Assembly: GCF_947488985.1 (NCBI RefSeq)
Contig: NZ_CANLBV010000025.1
Coordinates: forward strand, 1 to 48,570
Length of the DNA stretch: 48,570 bases
Reading direction: 5' to 3'
DNA from: an uncultured Vibrio sp.
GTDB lineage: Bacteria; Pseudomonadota; Gammaproteobacteria; Enterobacterales; Vibrionaceae
The translations under genes and the position numbers were made by a program. Below, one piece after another: positions 7,610-18,277 of this stretch. Below the pieces are notes generated by a model that saw only the letters and a list, made by a program, of their open reading frames with translations, did no database searches and had not been told where the DNA came from. Position 1 is the first letter of the stretch. Each line of letters starts with the position of its first letter.

Positions 7610-8533
7610 TTAGTTAACGTTGGCTTCTTCTTCAGCCTCTGCCAACTTAGCTTGTGCTAAGTGCTCGGCTTTAAGCGTGCTGAAGATGCGGCTTAGCTCT
7701 AAGAAAGAGTAGCGATGCTCTACATATTCATACACATTGAAGGATACTGCGAGCTTATACAAAGAGATAGCGTCTGCGTAGTCACCATTCATGTGGTAGC
7801 GCTTAGCAAGATAGAAGTATGTTTCAGTCAAACGCTGAGCAAGGAGTGTATTGTCACGAGTACCGGTTAAGATCGCCTTGAAAGCCTGCTCTTCAGTGAT
7901 GTCATCAAGCATAATCGCGACTAATACCCAACCCCACTGCTCATCACGGCTCTGGTAACGCTCTTGCAAATCAAGTTTGGCTTGCTCTGGCGTGAGTTCA
8001 TGCTGAATGATGTACAACCAAAGCGCACGGAACGGATCGTTAGGATCATCGGCATAGTGCTTGATCATCTCTTCGTTAGCTAAGTCGTAACGCTCGCCAT
8101 AGTAAAGCGCGATAGCGCGGTTTCTTTCTGCGTAAGAGTTTGCAGGATCAAGCTCTAACGTAGAATCAAAAGATTCATAAGCCGCATCAAACTCCCCTAC
8201 CTGCGTAAAGTAAACCCCCAAAAGATTAAAGATATCAGGTTGAGCAGGGTTCAATGAAAGAGATTGGTTGAAGTCAAGACGCGCTAGGTCACGTAGGCCA
8301 ACACTGTCGTAGTAGTTACCGCGTTCAAACAGCATCTTAGCTCGAACTTCATCGTTCAAGTCTGGGCGCTGCAACAACTGACTAAGGCGAGCAATTTGAA
8401 CTTCTTGCTGAACGCTTGGTTGCAGTGGCACAGCCATCGGTGGATAAACCCAACGTGAGGTGTCATCTGATGTTGTCGCACAACCTGTTAGTACAAGCAG
8501 TAAACACATACTCGCGGTTTGAAACCATTTCAC
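7610..8533 (-). CDS. nlpI: NlpI, TPR outer-membrane lipoprotein adaptor
   Basis: A 307-residue lipoprotein. The signal peptide ends in the lipobox LTGC, with lipidated Cys18. Several tetratricopeptide repeats follow (residues 60-165), for example LDFNQSLSLNPAQPDIFNLL. In E. coli NlpI is an outer-membrane adaptor that brings the protease Prc to murein endopeptidases such as MepS. It also lies next to pnp there, so the neighbourhood supports the call. It is separated from pnp by a strong terminator, so it likely has its own promoter or depends on read-through. Confidence 0.93.
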   Translation of the reverse strand: MKWFQTASMCLLLVLTGCATTSDDTSRWVYPPMAVPLQPSVQQEVQIARLSQLLQRPDLNDEVRAKMLFERGNYYDSVGLRDLARLDFNQSLSLNPAQPDIFNLLGVYFTQVGEFDAAYESFDSTLELDPANSYAERNRAIALYYGERYDLANEEMIKHYADDPNDPFRALWLYIIQHELTPEQAKLDLQERYQSRDEQWGWVLVAIMLDDITEEQAFKAILTGTRDNTLLAQRLTETYFYLAKRYHMNGDYADAISLYKLAVSFNVYEYVEHRYSFLELSRIFSTLKAEHLAQAKLAEAEEEANVN

Positions 8534-8561
8534 AAATAATTACTCCTGTTATGACCGCAAT

Positions 8562-8590
8562 AAAAAAGGGGAGCGATATGCTCCCCTTTA
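8562..8590 (-). terminator. intrinsic terminator of pnp
   Basis: A perfect 10-bp stem (AAAGGGGAGC with GCTCCCCTTT, 5-base loop) is followed on the minus strand by a T-run. It sits 68 bases after the pnp stop codon. Confidence 0.85.
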
Positions 8591-8657
8591 TAACATGCTT
8601 TGTTGCCGAAAGGTTAGAAATCACTAAAAAGCGATATCACCATCGACACACTGAGAA

Positions 8658-10778
8658 TTACTCAGCAGCAGGAGCTTCGCCTTCAACTGGCGTTTCAACT
8701 GCTTCTTTCATGCTTAGACGTACACGGCCTTGACGGTCAATTTCAAGAACCTTAACTGGTACTTCTTGACCTTCAGTTAGGTAGTCAGACACTTTCTCAA
8801 CGCGCTTATCAGCGATTTGCGAGATGTGTACTAGACCATCTTTACCAGGAAGGATCGTAACGAATGCACCGAAGTCAGCTAGACGAGCAACTTTACCTTG
8901 GTAAATGCGGCCAACTTCAACTTCAGCTGTGATCTCTTCGATACGACGGATAGCTTCTTTAGCAGCTGCGCCTTCAGTAGCAGCAATCTTGATTGTACCA
9001 TCGTCTTCGATTTCGATTGTCGTACCCGTTTCTTCACAAAGAGCACGGATAACTGCGCCGCCTTTACCGATAACATCTTTGATCTTATCAGAGCTGATTT
9101 TCATTGTGTGGATACGTGGAGCGAATTCAGAGATATCTTCACGAGCACCAGAGATAGCTTCATCCATTACAGAAAGGATGTGCTTACGTGCACCTTGCGC
9201 TTGGTTAAGAGCAATTTGCATGATCTCTTTAGTGATACCTTCGATCTTGATGTCCATTTGAAGAGCTGTGATACCTTCGTTAGTACCTGCTACTTTAAAG
9301 TCCATGTCACCTAGGTGATCTTCGTCGCCAAGGATGTCAGAAAGAACAACGAAGTCGTCGCCTTCTTTAACAAGACCCATTGCGATACCCGCAACAGAAG
9401 ACTTGATTGGAACACCAGCATCCATAAGCGCTAGAGATGTACCACATACAGAAGCCATTGAAGAAGAACCGTTAGATTCAGTGATTTCCGATACAACACG
9501 AACTGTGTATGGGAACTCATCAACAGAAGGCATTACTGCAGCGATACCACGCTTAGCTAGCTTACCGTGGCCGATTTCACGACGCTTAGGAGAACCTACA
9601 AAACCAGTTTCGCCAACACAGTATGGAGGGAAGTTGTAGTGTAGTAGGAAGTTGTCTTTACGCTCGCCTGTTAGCTCATCGATGATTTGAGCATCACGTT
9701 GTGTGCCAAGAGTAGCAGTAACGATAGCTTGAGTTTCACCACGAGTGAATAGAGAAGAACCGTGTGTACGTGGAAGAACACCAGTGCGTACGTCTAGCGC
9801 ACGAACCATGTCTTTTTCACGACCGTCGATACGTGGGTTGCCAGCGATGATGCGGCTACGTACAACGTTTTTCTCTAGAGAACCAAGCATGCCGCGGATT
9901 TCGCGCTCGTTTAGTTCTTCGTCTTGAGCTAGTAGTGCTTCAACAACATCGTTCTTGATTGCGCCAACTTGCTCGTAACGAGCCATTTTTTCAGTGATTT
10001 GGTAAGCGTCAGATAGACGAGCTTCTGCAAGCTCAGCAACACGAGCTTTAAGCTCAGTGTTTACTACTGGTGCTTCCCAGTTCCACGCTGGAGTAGCAAC
10101 TTCTGCTGCGAACTCGTTGATAGCGTTGATAACAACTTGTTGTTGATCGTGACCGAAAACAACTGCAGAAAGCATTTCTTCTTCAGTTAGGTTATCAGCT
10201 TCAGATTCAACCATAAGAACCGCACCTTCAGTACCAGAAACCACTAGGTCTAGTTTAGAAGTTTCAAGTTCAGTTGTGCTTGGGTTAAGAACAAGTTGAC
10301 CGTCGATGTGACCTACGCGTGCAGCACCGATTGGACCGTTGAACGGGATACCAGAGATAGCAAGAGCTGCTGAAGTACCGATCATTGTTACCATATCAGG
10401 TTGAACGTCTGGGTTTACAGACATTACTGTAGCGATAACTTGAACTTCGTTCTTGAATGAATCTGGGAAAAGAGGACGAATTGGACGGTCGATTAGACGA
10501 GCCGTTAGTGTTTCGCCTTCAGATGGACGACCTTCACGCTTGAAGAAGCCACCTGGGATTTTACCAGCAGCGTATGTACGCTCTTGGTAGTTAACTGTTA
10601 GAGGGAAGAAGTCTTGACCTTCTACCGCTTCTTTTTTACCAACAACAGATACGAATACTGAAGTATCGTCCATTGTTACCATAACTGCTGCAGTAGCTTG
10701 ACGAGCAATAACGCCAGTTTCTAGAGTAACTGTGTGGTTACCGTACTGAAACGTTTTTACAACTGGTTTCTCAAACAT
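8658..10778 (-). CDS. pnp: polyribonucleotide nucleotidyltransferase (PNPase)
   Basis: The 3'-5' phosphorolytic exoribonuclease of the RNA degradosome. I use the ATG at 10778 (706 aa; E. coli about 711), preceded by AAAGGA; the frame extends 21 codons upstream but that stretch is leader RNA. Two RNase PH domains ([20 protein letters not shown]; the second active site with [17 protein letters not shown]) flank a helical domain. A KH domain ([16 protein letters not shown], about residues 560-580) and an S1 domain ([18 protein letters not shown]) follow. It lies downstream of rpsO; a long leader stem suggests RNase III-dependent autoregulation as in E. coli. Confidence 0.97.
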   Translation of the reverse strand: MFEKPVVKTFQYGNHTVTLETGVIARQATAAVMVTMDDTSVFVSVVGKKEAVEGQDFFPLTVNYQERTYAAGKIPGGFFKREGRPSEGETLTARLIDRPIRPLFPDSFKNEVQVIATVMSVNPDVQPDMVTMIGTSAALAISGIPFNGPIGAARVGHIDGQLVLNPSTTELETSKLDLVVSGTEGAVLMVESEADNLTEEEMLSAVVFGHDQQQVVINAINEFAAEVATPAWNWEAPVVNTELKARVAELAEARLSDAYQITEKMARYEQVGAIKNDVVEALLAQDEELNEREIRGMLGSLEKNVVRSRIIAGNPRIDGREKDMVRALDVRTGVLPRTHGSSLFTRGETQAIVTATLGTQRDAQIIDELTGERKDNFLLHYNFPPYCVGETGFVGSPKRREIGHGKLAKRGIAAVMPSVDEFPYTVRVVSEITESNGSSSMASVCGTSLALMDAGVPIKSSVAGIAMGLVKEGDDFVVLSDILGDEDHLGDMDFKVAGTNEGITALQMDIKIEGITKEIMQIALNQAQGARKHILSVMDEAISGAREDISEFAPRIHTMKISSDKIKDVIGKGGAVIRALCEETGTTIEIEDDGTIKIAATEGAAAKEAIRRIEEITAEVEVGRIYQGKVARLADFGAFVTILPGKDGLVHISQIADKRVEKVSDYLTEGQEVPVKVLEIDRQGRVRLSMKEAVETPVEGEAPAAE

Positions 10779-10837
10779 TGTATTTCCTTTATCTAAAGAG
10801 TGCTCTTTAGAGTCAGTAAGTTGGAACCCAAAAATCA

Positions 10838-10925
10838 CCAATCGCGACTAGTCAAAGCAGACGGAATTGATTCGTTATATCGAAAATACAACGAGCATCC
10901 ACTTTGAATAGTCGCGACCTATTGG
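10838..10925 (-). promoter_or_regulatory. long pnp leader stem-loop (RNase III-type autoregulation element)
   Basis: Bases 10838-10857 pair with 10902-10925 as an imperfect stem of about 18 bp. Its core is CGCGACTA with TAGTCGCG, extended by TCAAAG/CTTTGA and CCAAT/ATTGG. It lies 60-150 bases before the pnp start. In E. coli a comparable duplex in the pnp leader is cut by RNase III and then used by PNPase to destabilise its own mRNA. The equivalence is inferred from position and shape. Confidence 0.65.
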
Positions 10926-11073
10926 CCGACATCTGTGACTGTAACTTCTGGGTCGTATAATACCTATACAGATAGCTGTACAGGCGAGGCATAGTATAAA
11001 CTATTTTTATATACAGGGATATTTTCGCGCTGAAAAAGCTCCGTGAATTACTTCAAACTCTGTCTTTCAGGCA

Positions 11074-11104
11074 CAAAAAAAGGAGCAATAAATGCTCCTT
11101 TTCT
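11074..11104 (-). terminator. terminator between rpsO and pnp
   Basis: On the minus strand AAGGAGCA and TGCTCCTT pair around a 5-base loop and run into seven T residues, 27 bases after the rpsO stop. Some read-through into pnp is expected, as in E. coli. Confidence 0.85.
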
Positions 11105-11130
11105 TCAAACAGTCTTTGCAGACATCGCTA

Positions 11131-11400
11131 TTAGCGACGTAGGCCTAGGCGCTTGATTAGATCTTGGTAACGAGAAAGGTCTTTACCTTTCAGGTAGTCA
11201 AGAAGCTTACGACGGCTAGAAACCATACGTAGAAGACCACGACGGCTGTGGTGATCGCCTTTGTGTGCTTTGAAGTGACCTTGAAGGTGGTTGATAGAAG
11301 CAGTTAGTAGTGCTACTTGTACTTCTGGTGAACCAGTATCGCCTTCAGCGCGTGCGTATTCTGCAACGATTGCTGCTTTAGTTTCTGCATTCAGAGACAT
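11131..11400 (-). CDS. rpsO: 30S ribosomal protein S15
   Basis: An 89-residue protein of full family length, with the conserved segments [19 protein letters not shown] and [21 protein letters not shown]15 binds the 16S rRNA central domain early in 30S assembly. An AGGAG ribosome binding site precedes the ATG, and a near-consensus promoter lies about 75 bases further up. The leader is long enough for the translational autoregulation known for E. coli S15, but I did not identify the pseudoknot. Downstream is a terminator and then pnp. Confidence 0.98.
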   Translation of the reverse strand: MSLNAETKAAIVAEYARAEGDTGSPEVQVALLTASINHLQGHFKAHKGDHHSRRGLLRMVSSRRKLLDYLKGKDLSRYQDLIKRLGLRR

Positions 11401-11473
11401 AATTCTCTCCTGATAAGAGTAGTTTAATATTTGTAGCAGCCAATCTCTGATTCAGCCGCTACGCGAGCCGAGG

Positions 11474-11502
11474 ATTATAGGGAAGTTTGTCAGTTGGTGC
11501 AA
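11474..11502 (-). promoter_or_regulatory. sigma70 promoter of rpsO
   Basis: On the minus strand TTGCAC (-35) and TATAAT (-10) are separated by exactly 17 bases, about 75 bases upstream of the rpsO ATG. This is one of the closest matches to consensus in the window. Confidence 0.8.
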
Positions 11503-11526
11503 TAACAATCGAACGCCTTAGAAACG

Positions 11527-11562
11527 AAAAAAGCGAACTACCTAAATTCGGCGTCCGCTTTC
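11527..11562 (-). terminator. terminator after truB
   Basis: On the minus strand AAAGCGGAC pairs with GTTCGCTTT (one G-U) around a 14-base loop, followed by a T-run. It is about 50 bases after the truB stop and ends the rimP-nusA-infB-rbfA-truB transcript before the rpsO promoter. Confidence 0.7.
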
Positions 11563-11611
11563 TGCCTTATTTGCTCGTCTTTAACGACTCAGCGCGAATA
11601 TCTAACTCGAT

Positions 11612-12571
11612 TTAAGCACTCGCTTGTGGTTCTTCATCTCTGAAAACAACCAAACGTTTCGGTGCTACTCGGCCATCTTCAGCAATTTGAGCAACGCCGA
11701 CAAACAGCTTCTCTTCACCGCTTGTCATGCGAACCGTACCTTCCGTTGGGGCACCAGCAACTTGAACAGGCATACCGTGCTGAACTAGGTCAGTCAGTTC
11801 CGCATTCAAATTAACTTCTGGTAAGTCTTCAACAGCAGTGTCCATTGGCATCAACAGTGGATCAAGTAGCTCTTTCGGTGCAATTTCTTGCGCCTGCGCT
11901 TGCTCTAAGATCTCGTTCAGTTGTTCCAACGTTACCATTCGCTCGTAAGGGTACTTTGCTACACCAGTACGGCGAAGCATGGTCACGTGAGCACCACAAC
12001 CTAGCATCTCACCAAGATCGTCGGTGATTGTGCGGATGTAAGTACCTTTTGAGCAATGCACTTCCATCTCAACTTCATCGCCTTCAAAGCGAAGCAGTTC
12101 AATAGAGTACACAGTGATCTTACGAGACTCACGAGGAACCTCGATACCTGCACGTGCGTATTCATACAAAGGCTTACCTTGATATTTCAATGCAGAGAAC
12201 ATTGAAGGGATCTGGTCAGTTTCACCTTTGAAGGTTTCGATACAACGCTCAAGTTGTTCTTGAGTCACGTTTACATCACGAGTTTCTACCACTTCACCAT
12301 CTGAATCGGAGGTATTGGTACGCTCACCAAGCTTAGCGATCACTACGTAGCGCTTATCAGAATCTAGAAGAAACTGAGAGAACTTCGTTGCTTCACCAAG
12401 ACAAATTGGCAGCATGCCAGTCGCAAGAGGATCCAGAGCACCGGTGTGCCCTGCCTTCTCTGCAAAGTAAATACGCTTTACTTTTTGCAGTGCATCATTA
12501 GACGAAATGCCTGTTGGCTTATCTAACAAAATTACCCCGTTAATAGGGCGACCTTTACGACGGCGAGCCAT
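11612..12571 (-). CDS. truB: tRNA pseudouridine(55) synthase TruB
   Basis: A 319-residue enzyme that makes pseudouridine 55 in the T-loop of tRNAs. The catalytic motif [14 protein letters not shown] places the nucleophile at Asp47. The Tyr of [12 protein letters not shown] and the [10 protein letters not shown] motif are also present, and a C-terminal PUA-like region ends the protein. Its ATG overlaps the rbfA stop codon in a TAATG junction, so translation is coupled. It is the last gene of the nusA-infB operon. Confidence 0.97.
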   Translation of the reverse strand: MARRRKGRPINGVILLDKPTGISSNDALQKVKRIYFAEKAGHTGALDPLATGMLPICLGEATKFSQFLLDSDKRYVVIAKLGERTNTSDSDGEVVETRDVNVTQEQLERCIETFKGETDQIPSMFSALKYQGKPLYEYARAGIEVPRESRKITVYSIELLRFEGDEVEMEVHCSKGTYIRTITDDLGEMLGCGAHVTMLRRTGVAKYPYERMVTLEQLNEILEQAQAQEIAPKELLDPLLMPMDTAVEDLPEVNLNAELTDLVQHGMPVQVAGAPTEGTVRMTSGEEKLFVGVAQIAEDGRVAPKRLVVFRDEEPQASA

Positions 12572-12984
12572 TAGTCTTCGCCCTTAGACTGAGTTTCGTC
12601 AGTACGGCCAGCTTCTTGTTGCTTACGCTTATCATCGTTTAGAACTTCACTGACTAGGTTAGACATACGCATGCCTTCTACTAGTGTGTTGTCGTAAGTA
12701 AAGCGAACTTCAGGCGTTAAACGGTGACGAATACGCTTGCCTAGTGCCATACGGATTGGCACTTCGTGCTCTTTAAGCGCAGCAAGACATGATTCAGGTG
12801 TTTGCTCACCAATACATAGGAAAGTAACGAATACTTTTGCGTAAGCAAGGTCACGAGACACTTCTACGTCTGAGATGGTTACCATACCGATGCGCGAGTC
12901 ACGAACTTCACGTTGTAGGATAAGTGCTAGCTCTTTTTGAAGCTGCTGAGACACACGTTGTGTGCGGCTAAATTCTTTTGACAT
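12571..12984 (-). CDS. rbfA: 30S ribosome-binding factor RbfA
   Basis: A 137-residue protein with the RbfA KH-like fold: [20 protein letters not shown] at residues 26-45 and [17 protein letters not shown] further on. It acts in late 16S rRNA 5'-end maturation and cold adaptation. The C-terminal tail after about residue 115 is charged and probably disordered. The stop codon overlaps the truB start. A strong GC-rich hairpin lies between infB and this gene. Confidence 0.97.
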   Translation of the reverse strand: MSKEFSRTQRVSQQLQKELALILQREVRDSRIGMVTISDVEVSRDLAYAKVFVTFLCIGEQTPESCLAALKEHEVPIRMALGKRIRHRLTPEVRFTYDNTLVEGMRMSNLVSEVLNDDKRKQQEAGRTDETQSKGED

Positions 12985-13005
12985 TTTCTTTTCTCACTTA
13001 GAAAG

Positions 13006-13036
13006 ATGGGGGGCTTGGTAATTACCAGCCCCCCAT
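13006..13036 (-). other. GC-rich hairpin between infB and rbfA
   Basis: ATGGGGGGC (13006-13014) pairs with GCCCCCCAT (13028-13036). The 13 bases between contain the palindrome TGGTAATTACCA, so the stem can extend almost to the apex. There is no U-run, so it is not a classical terminator. It lies 22 bases before the rbfA start and more likely serves mRNA processing, stability or control of rbfA translation. Confidence 0.6.
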
Positions 13037-13118
13037 GGTGTATTCAACAACCGATTACTTATTACCTTTACTAGTAATGTTAGTAACCTTAGTCAATATG
13101 TCGAGTCGTACAGACTGA

Positions 13119-15809
13119 TTAGTCTAGAGTACGTTTAACCTCAACGATTTCGAATACTTCGATCTGGTCACCAACGCGAACGTCGTTGTAGTTCTTAACG
13201 CCGACACCACACTCGTAACCGTTCTTAACTTCTTGAACATCATCTTTAAAGCGACGAAGTGACTCTAGTTCACCTTCGTAGATAACAACGTTTTCACGAA
13301 GTACACGGATTGGGTTGCTACGCTTAATCGTACCTTCAGTAACAATACAACCAGCGATTGCACCAAGTTTAGGCGACTTAAATACGTCACGAACTTGTGC
13401 AAGACCAATGATCTCTTGACGGAATTCAGGAGCAAGCATACCGCCCATCGCCTGTTTAACTTCGTCAATCAGTTGGTAAATGATTGAGTAGTAACGTAGA
13501 TCTAGGTTTTCGTTCTGAACCGTGTTACGCGCAGTTGCGTCAGCACGAACGTTGAAACCAAGGATGATAGCGTTAGAAGCTGCAGCAAGAGTTGCATCAG
13601 TTTCAGTAATACCACCAACACCAGAACCTACGATGTTCACTTTCACTTCGTCAGTTGACAGTTTCAGTAGAGAGTCAGCAATCGCTTCTACAGAACCTTG
13701 AACGTCAGCTTTAAGTACAACGTTCAGCTCAGCTACTTCGCCAGCTGTCATGTTCGCGAACATGTTCTCTAGTTTCGCTTTTTGTTGGCGAGCTAGTTTA
13801 ACATCACGGAATTTACCTTGACGGTAGTTCGCAACTTCACGTGCTTTACGCTCATCACGTACAACAGTCGCTTCGTCACCTGATGCAGGTACGCCAGAAA
13901 GACCTAGAATTTCTACAGGGATAGATGGCCCTGCAGTTTCGATGTCTCTGCCGTTCTCATCACGCATTGCACGAACACGGCCATACTCTTGACCACAAAG
14001 AACGATGTCGCCTTTGTTTAGAGTACCAGACTGTACTAGTACTGTTGCAACTGGACCACGACCTTTATCAAGACGAGATTCAACAACAACACCAGACGCC
14101 ATGCCTTCTTTAACCGCTGTAAGTTCAAGAACTTCAGACTGAAGAAGGATTGCTTCTAGAAGAGCATCGATGTTTGTACCCTGTTTTGCAGAGATGTGAA
14201 CGAAGATGTTCTCGCCGCCCCATTCTTCAGGGATAACGTCGTATTGAGCTAGCTCATTCTTAACGTTATCTGGGTTTGCACCTTCTTTATCGATCTTGTT
14301 CACAGCAACAATCAGAGGAACGCCTGCCGCTTTCGCGTGCTGGATTGCTTCGATTGTTTGTGGCATTACGCCATCGTCTGCTGCTACTACTAGTACAACG
14401 ATATCTGTCGCTTGAGCACCACGAGCACGCATAGCTGTAAACGCCGCGTGTCCAGGAGTATCAAGGAAAGTGATCATACCGTTGTCTGTATCTACGTGGT
14501 AAGCACCAATGTGCTGCGTGATACCGCCAGCTTCGCCAGAAGCAACGTGTGCTTTACGGATGTAATCAAGTGTTGAAGTTTTACCGTGGTCAACGTGACC
14601 CATGATAGTAACAACAGGAGCACGACCTTCAGCGATAGCATCGTTATCACGGTCAGCTAGTACTGCTTCTTCAAGTTCGTTTTCTTTACGTAGAATAACC
14701 TTGTGTCCCATTTCTTCAGCAACAAGTTGTGCTGTTTCTTGGTCGATCACTTGGTTGATAGTCGCCATAGCGCCCATCTTCATCATTACTTTGATAACTT
14801 CTGTTGCTTTCACTGACATTTTGCTTGCCAGTTCAGAAACAACGATAGTTTCGCCGATAGCAACGTCAGATTTCGCAACAGTCGCTGACTTATCGAAACC
14901 TTGCTGCATTGAAGTTGGTTTAGCGAGCTTACCTTTAGCGCCGCGACCACGTTGGTTACGACCGCCACGGTTGTTACCAGGCTGGTTAGCTGGCGCTGCT
15001 TTTTTCTTACGACGACGAGGCGCTTTCTCTTCTTTCTGATCCGCTGCATCTTCAGCTTCACGAGCGTAAGTAGAAGTTGTCACATGGTAGTCCGCTGACT
15101 TCTCTTGTTCTTTCTTCTTCTTCTCTTCTTCAGTCCAGCGAGCTTGGTTTTCTTCAGCTAGCTTACGAGCTTCTTCAACAAGTTTAGCGGCTTCAGCTTC
15201 CGCTTTACGAGTTGCTTCTAGCTCTTGACGAGCTTTTAGTTCATCCGCTTCTTTTTTCGCTTGTGCGTTAGCGTCTGCATTTTTTGAATTCATGTCTTTT
15301 TTAGCCTTTTCAGCTTGGGCGCGTTGAGCTTTTTCTTCAGCCTCACGTTTTGCATCCGCTTCACGTGTTGCTTTTTCTTCAGCTTCGCGCTGTGCTTTCT
15401 CTGCAGCTTCACGTTTCGCAAGCTCTTCAGCTTCTTGACGTGCTTTCTCTTCCGCTTCACGTGATGCTGCTTCCTCAGCTTCACGTTTCGCTTCATCTTC
15501 AATAGCGCTGCGCTTCACGTAAGTACGCTTTTTGCGTACCTCTACTTGAACATCCTTACTCTTACCGCCTCCAGCGGCAACACTTAACGTGCTGCGGGTC
15601 TTGCGTTGAAGAGTTAAACGAGTCGGCTCTGTCTCACCAGAAGTATCGCCATGCTCCTTTTTAAGGTGCGTTAGCAATGTTTGCTTCTCTGAGTCAGTGA
15701 CTTGATCCGACCCTGACTTCTTCATGCCAGCATCAGCAAGTTGTTCAATTAAGCGGTCAACTGGCGTACCAATCTCTTCACTCAGTGCTTTAACTGTTAA
15801 TTGTGTCAT
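13119..15809 (-). CDS. infB: translation initiation factor IF-2
   Basis: An 896-residue GTPase that brings fMet-tRNA to the 30S subunit. An N-terminal IF2_N domain (1-55) is followed by a long, highly charged Lys/Glu/Ala/Arg region (about 100-245) likely to be helical and repetitive, and then a second IF2_N-type domain. The G domain has GHVDHGKT at 404-411, DTPGH and NKID. Domains for 50S and fMet-tRNA binding follow. The gene is complete and lies 22 bases after nusA. The repetitive region gives long spurious frames on other strands. Confidence 0.98.
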   Translation of the reverse strand: MTQLTVKALSEEIGTPVDRLIEQLADAGMKKSGSDQVTDSEKQTLLTHLKKEHGDTSGETEPTRLTLQRKTRSTLSVAAGGGKSKDVQVEVRKKRTYVKRSAIEDEAKREAEEAASREAEEKARQEAEELAKREAAEKAQREAEEKATREADAKREAEEKAQRAQAEKAKKDMNSKNADANAQAKKEADELKARQELEATRKAEAEAAKLVEEARKLAEENQARWTEEEKKKKEQEKSADYHVTTSTYAREAEDAADQKEEKAPRRRKKKAAPANQPGNNRGGRNQRGRGAKGKLAKPTSMQQGFDKSATVAKSDVAIGETIVVSELASKMSVKATEVIKVMMKMGAMATINQVIDQETAQLVAEEMGHKVILRKENELEEAVLADRDNDAIAEGRAPVVTIMGHVDHGKTSTLDYIRKAHVASGEAGGITQHIGAYHVDTDNGMITFLDTPGHAAFTAMRARGAQATDIVVLVVAADDGVMPQTIEAIQHAKAAGVPLIVAVNKIDKEGANPDNVKNELAQYDVIPEEWGGENIFVHISAKQGTNIDALLEAILLQSEVLELTAVKEGMASGVVVESRLDKGRGPVATVLVQSGTLNKGDIVLCGQEYGRVRAMRDENGRDIETAGPSIPVEILGLSGVPASGDEATVVRDERKAREVANYRQGKFRDVKLARQQKAKLENMFANMTAGEVAELNVVLKADVQGSVEAIADSLLKLSTDEVKVNIVGSGVGGITETDATLAAASNAIILGFNVRADATARNTVQNENLDLRYYSIIYQLIDEVKQAMGGMLAPEFRQEIIGLAQVRDVFKSPKLGAIAGCIVTEGTIKRSNPIRVLRENVVIYEGELESLRRFKDDVQEVKNGYECGVGVKNYNDVRVGDQIEVFEIVEVKRTLD

Positions 15810-15831
15810 ACCGCTCTCTCTCCTTGCTGAG

Positions 15832-17319
15832 TTATTCTTCGTCGCCGAACCAACAGATGTTACGCGCAGCCATAATTAGCTCGCCCGCACGCTCTGCAGT
15901 TAGGTCTTCAATGCCTTCTAGTTCATCAACGCCTTGGTCAGCTAGGTCTTCCAATGTAGCTACACCTTTTGCTGCTAGCTTGTAAGCCATTTCACGCTCA
16001 AGTCCTTCAAGTGCTATCAAGTCTTCAGCAGGTTCAACACCGTCGAAAGTTTCTTCTTTCGCAAGTGCTAGAGTCGTTAGAGCATCTTTTGCACGGTTAC
16101 GCAATTCTTCAACGATGCCTTCATCTAGACCGTCTACTTCAAGAAGCTCGTTTACTGGTACGTAAGCCACTTCTTCTAGTGTAGAGAAGCCTTCTTCAAC
16201 AAGCATTTGAGCGAAGTCTTCTTCAATATCTAGGTGCTTCATGAAGTTTTCAATAGAAGCAACCGCTTCTTCTTGGTGCTTCTTCTCTAGATCAGCAACG
16301 GTCATCACGTTCAGTTCCCAACCAGTAAGTTGAGACGCTAGGCGTACGTTTTGACCGCTACGACCAATCGCTTGTGCTAGGTTATCCGCTTCAACAGCGA
16401 TATCCATAGAGTGTGCATCTTCATCAACGATGATAGAAGCTACATCAGCAGGCGCCATTGCGTTGATAACGAATTGAGCAGGGTTATCGTCCCAAAGTAC
16501 GATATCGATACGCTCACCGCCAAGGTCGTTAGAAACCGCTTGTACACGTGCGCCACGCATACCAACACACGCACCCACTGGGTCAATGCGTTTGTCGTTT
16601 GTTTTCACTGCGATTTTAGCACGAGAACCCGCGTCACGTGCAGCACCTTTAAGCTCAATTAGCTCTTCACCAATCTCAGGCACTTCAACACGGAATAGTT
16701 CAGCAAGCATTTCAGGCTTAGAACGAGTAACGAACAGTTGGAAACCACGAGCTTCAGGCTTAACTGCGTACAAAAGACCGCGAACACGGTCGCCTGGACG
16801 GAAGTTTTCACGAGGAAGCTGGTCATCACGAAGAATTACCGCTTCAGCGTTATTGCCTAGGTCTAGAATAACAGTGTCACGGTTAACTTTCTTAACTGCG
16901 CCAGTGATTAGCTCACCTTCATTATCAATAAACTGTTCAACGATTTGAGCGCGTTCAGCTTCACGTACTTTCTGTACGATAACTTGCTTAGCCGTTTGAG
17001 TCGTAATGCGGTCAAATGTTACCGATTCGATGTCATCTTCGATGAAACCGCCAAGTTCGATCTCTGGGTCATCGTACTTTGCAGCTTCAAGAGAGATCTC
17101 TTTAGTTGGAAATTCAACTTCTTCAACGGCTTCCCAGCGACGGAAAGTTTCGAAATCACCCGTTTTACGGTCAATTTCAACACGAACTTCGATTTCCAGT
17201 TCGCTTTTCTTTTTTGTAGCTGTTGCAAGCGCGATTTCAAGCGCTTCAAAAATACGCTCACGAGGAACTGCTTTCTCGTTAGAAACAGCTTCTACTACCG
17301 CTAAAATTTCTTTGTTCAT
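15832..17319 (-). CDS. nusA: transcription elongation/termination factor NusA
   Basis: A 495-residue protein with an N-terminal RNA polymerase-binding domain (1-130), an S1 domain ([20 protein letters not shown]), KH1 and KH2 ([32 protein letters not shown]) and two acidic C-terminal repeats (about 365-490) typical of gammaproteobacterial NusA. It modulates pausing, termination and antitermination. It lies 35 bases after rimP and is followed closely by infB. The structured leader upstream of rimP may be a point of autocontrol. Confidence 0.98.
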   Translation of the reverse strand: MNKEILAVVEAVSNEKAVPRERIFEALEIALATATKKKSELEIEVRVEIDRKTGDFETFRRWEAVEEVEFPTKEISLEAAKYDDPEIELGGFIEDDIESVTFDRITTQTAKQVIVQKVREAERAQIVEQFIDNEGELITGAVKKVNRDTVILDLGNNAEAVILRDDQLPRENFRPGDRVRGLLYAVKPEARGFQLFVTRSKPEMLAELFRVEVPEIGEELIELKGAARDAGSRAKIAVKTNDKRIDPVGACVGMRGARVQAVSNDLGGERIDIVLWDDNPAQFVINAMAPADVASIIVDEDAHSMDIAVEADNLAQAIGRSGQNVRLASQLTGWELNVMTVADLEKKHQEEAVASIENFMKHLDIEEDFAQMLVEEGFSTLEEVAYVPVNELLEVDGLDEGIVEELRNRAKDALTTLALAKEETFDGVEPAEDLIALEGLEREMAYKLAAKGVATLEDLADQGVDELEGIEDLTAERAGELIMAARNICWFGDEE

Positions 17320-17354
17320 TAATCTAGCCTCTTAAGCTCTTCTCTCTAGGAGAA

Positions 17355-17810
17355 CTAAAATTTAGGGATCAGGTTCGCTTTTGCAATATTGCTTAGGACA
17401 AATTCTTCTTCTTGCCCTTCAACCAATACTTTTACTGTCTCGCCTTCGATAGATTGGATATCACCTTTCCATTTGCGACGGTTGCCGACAGCCATTTTCA
17501 AAACGATGCTTACCTCGTGACCAATAAATTGTTGGTAATGCTCTGCTTTGAACAGTGGTCTCTCTAAACCTGGTGAAGACACTTCAAGGTTATAAGCCAC
17601 TGAAATTGGATCTTCAACATCCATTACGGCACTTACTTGGTGACTAACTTCAGCGCAGTCATCTACATTGATACCGTTGGGTGAATCGATGTAAATACGT
17701 AGCGTTGAGTGCTCACCAGCACGAATAAATTCTAATCCAACTAACTCATAACCTGATGCTGCTACTGGAGCGTCAAGCATTTCAGTAAGTTGTCTTTCTA
17801 AACCAGTCAT
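17355..17810 (-). CDS. rimP: ribosome maturation factor RimP
   Basis: A 151-residue protein with the RimP core: [20 protein letters not shown], the [20 protein letters not shown] segment, and [12 protein letters not shown]. It is needed for 30S maturation. It is the first protein gene of the nusA-infB operon. A poor-to-moderate terminator lies only 18 bases upstream of its start, so transcripts from the tRNA genes must read through to express it. Confidence 0.97.
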   Translation of the reverse strand: MTGLERQLTEMLDAPVAASGYELVGLEFIRAGEHSTLRIYIDSPNGINVDDCAEVSHQVSAVMDVEDPISVAYNLEVSSPGLERPLFKAEHYQQFIGHEVSIVLKMAVGNRRKWKGDIQSIEGETVKVLVEGQEEEFVLSNIAKANLIPKF

Positions 17811-17823
17811 TTAACCACTCCAG

Positions 17824-17850
17824 AAACAAAAAAAGGGCTCAAAGCCCAAT
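17824..17850 (-). terminator. attenuator-like terminator just before rimP
   Basis: On the minus strand GGGCT and AGCCC form a short 5-bp stem with a 3-base loop, followed by seven T residues. It sits 14-40 bases before the rimP ATG, so it would act as a leader terminator or attenuator. Confidence 0.6.
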
Positions 17851-17868
17851 TTAAATTCCAAGCAAACA

Positions 17869-17900
17869 TTATCTAAACGCATTTACAAATGTTTAGATAA
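17869..17900 (-). other. long hairpin in the rimP leader
   Basis: TTATCTAAAC (17869-17878) and GTTTAGATAA (17891-17900) are a perfect 10-base inverted repeat, with an alternative CATTT/AAATG extension near the apex. It lies between two terminator-like hairpins and could form competing structures with them. Confidence 0.6.
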
Positions 17901-17930
17901 CAAAAAACCCCGTATAAGCCGGGGTTTTTG
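17901..17930 (-). terminator. terminator after tRNA-fMet
   Basis: AAAAACCCCG pairs with CGGGGTTTTT (10 bp, 7-base loop), with U-rich flanks on both strands. On the minus strand it ends tRNA transcripts about 115 bases after tRNA-fMet. Confidence 0.8.
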
Positions 17931-18044
17931 TTGCTGGACCCTTATATGTTAAGTGTCATCACATTCGATATTACACTTAACTCACAGTGAGGTTCACACT
18001 GTGCAAACTTGCTGCCAATACAAGCTATATAATAGCATTGAAAT

Positions 18045-18121
<77 letters not shown>

Positions 18122-18174
18122 TCCGACTTGCGAGCATTATACGCTCAACAAGATGTTTTACAAGTTTGTAAACA

Positions 18175-18259
18175 TGGTGCCGAGAGAGGGACTCGAACCC
18201 TCACACCCTAAGGCACTAGCACCTCATGCTAGCGTGTCTACCAATTTCACCATCTCGGC
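18175..18259 (-). tRNA. leuU: tRNA-Leu (GAG)
   Basis: Eighty-five bases with a long variable arm and encoded CCA. The acceptor stem GCCGAGA pairs with TCTCGGC, the D-arm has TTGGTAGAC, and the anticodon is GAG in CATGAGGTG. It lies between secG and tRNA-fMet; E. coli leuU is also next to secG. Confidence 0.96.
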
Positions 18260-18277
18260 ATTAAGTCTTTTTACAGA

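Noticed and set aside
7540..7612. Near-perfect AAAGGAGG followed at once by ATG and a 22-codon frame on the plus strand
   Set aside because: The spacing between the ribosome binding sequence and ATG is zero, and the frame runs through the nlpI terminator. Probably chance.
8898..9639. Plus-strand open frames antisense to pnp
   Set aside because: Compositional shadows of a conserved gene; the peptides have no family features.
14602..15502. Several open frames overlapping infB on both strands
   Set aside because: They reflect the repetitive Lys/Glu/Ala/Arg-coding region of infB. None has a ribosome binding site or a recognisable protein.
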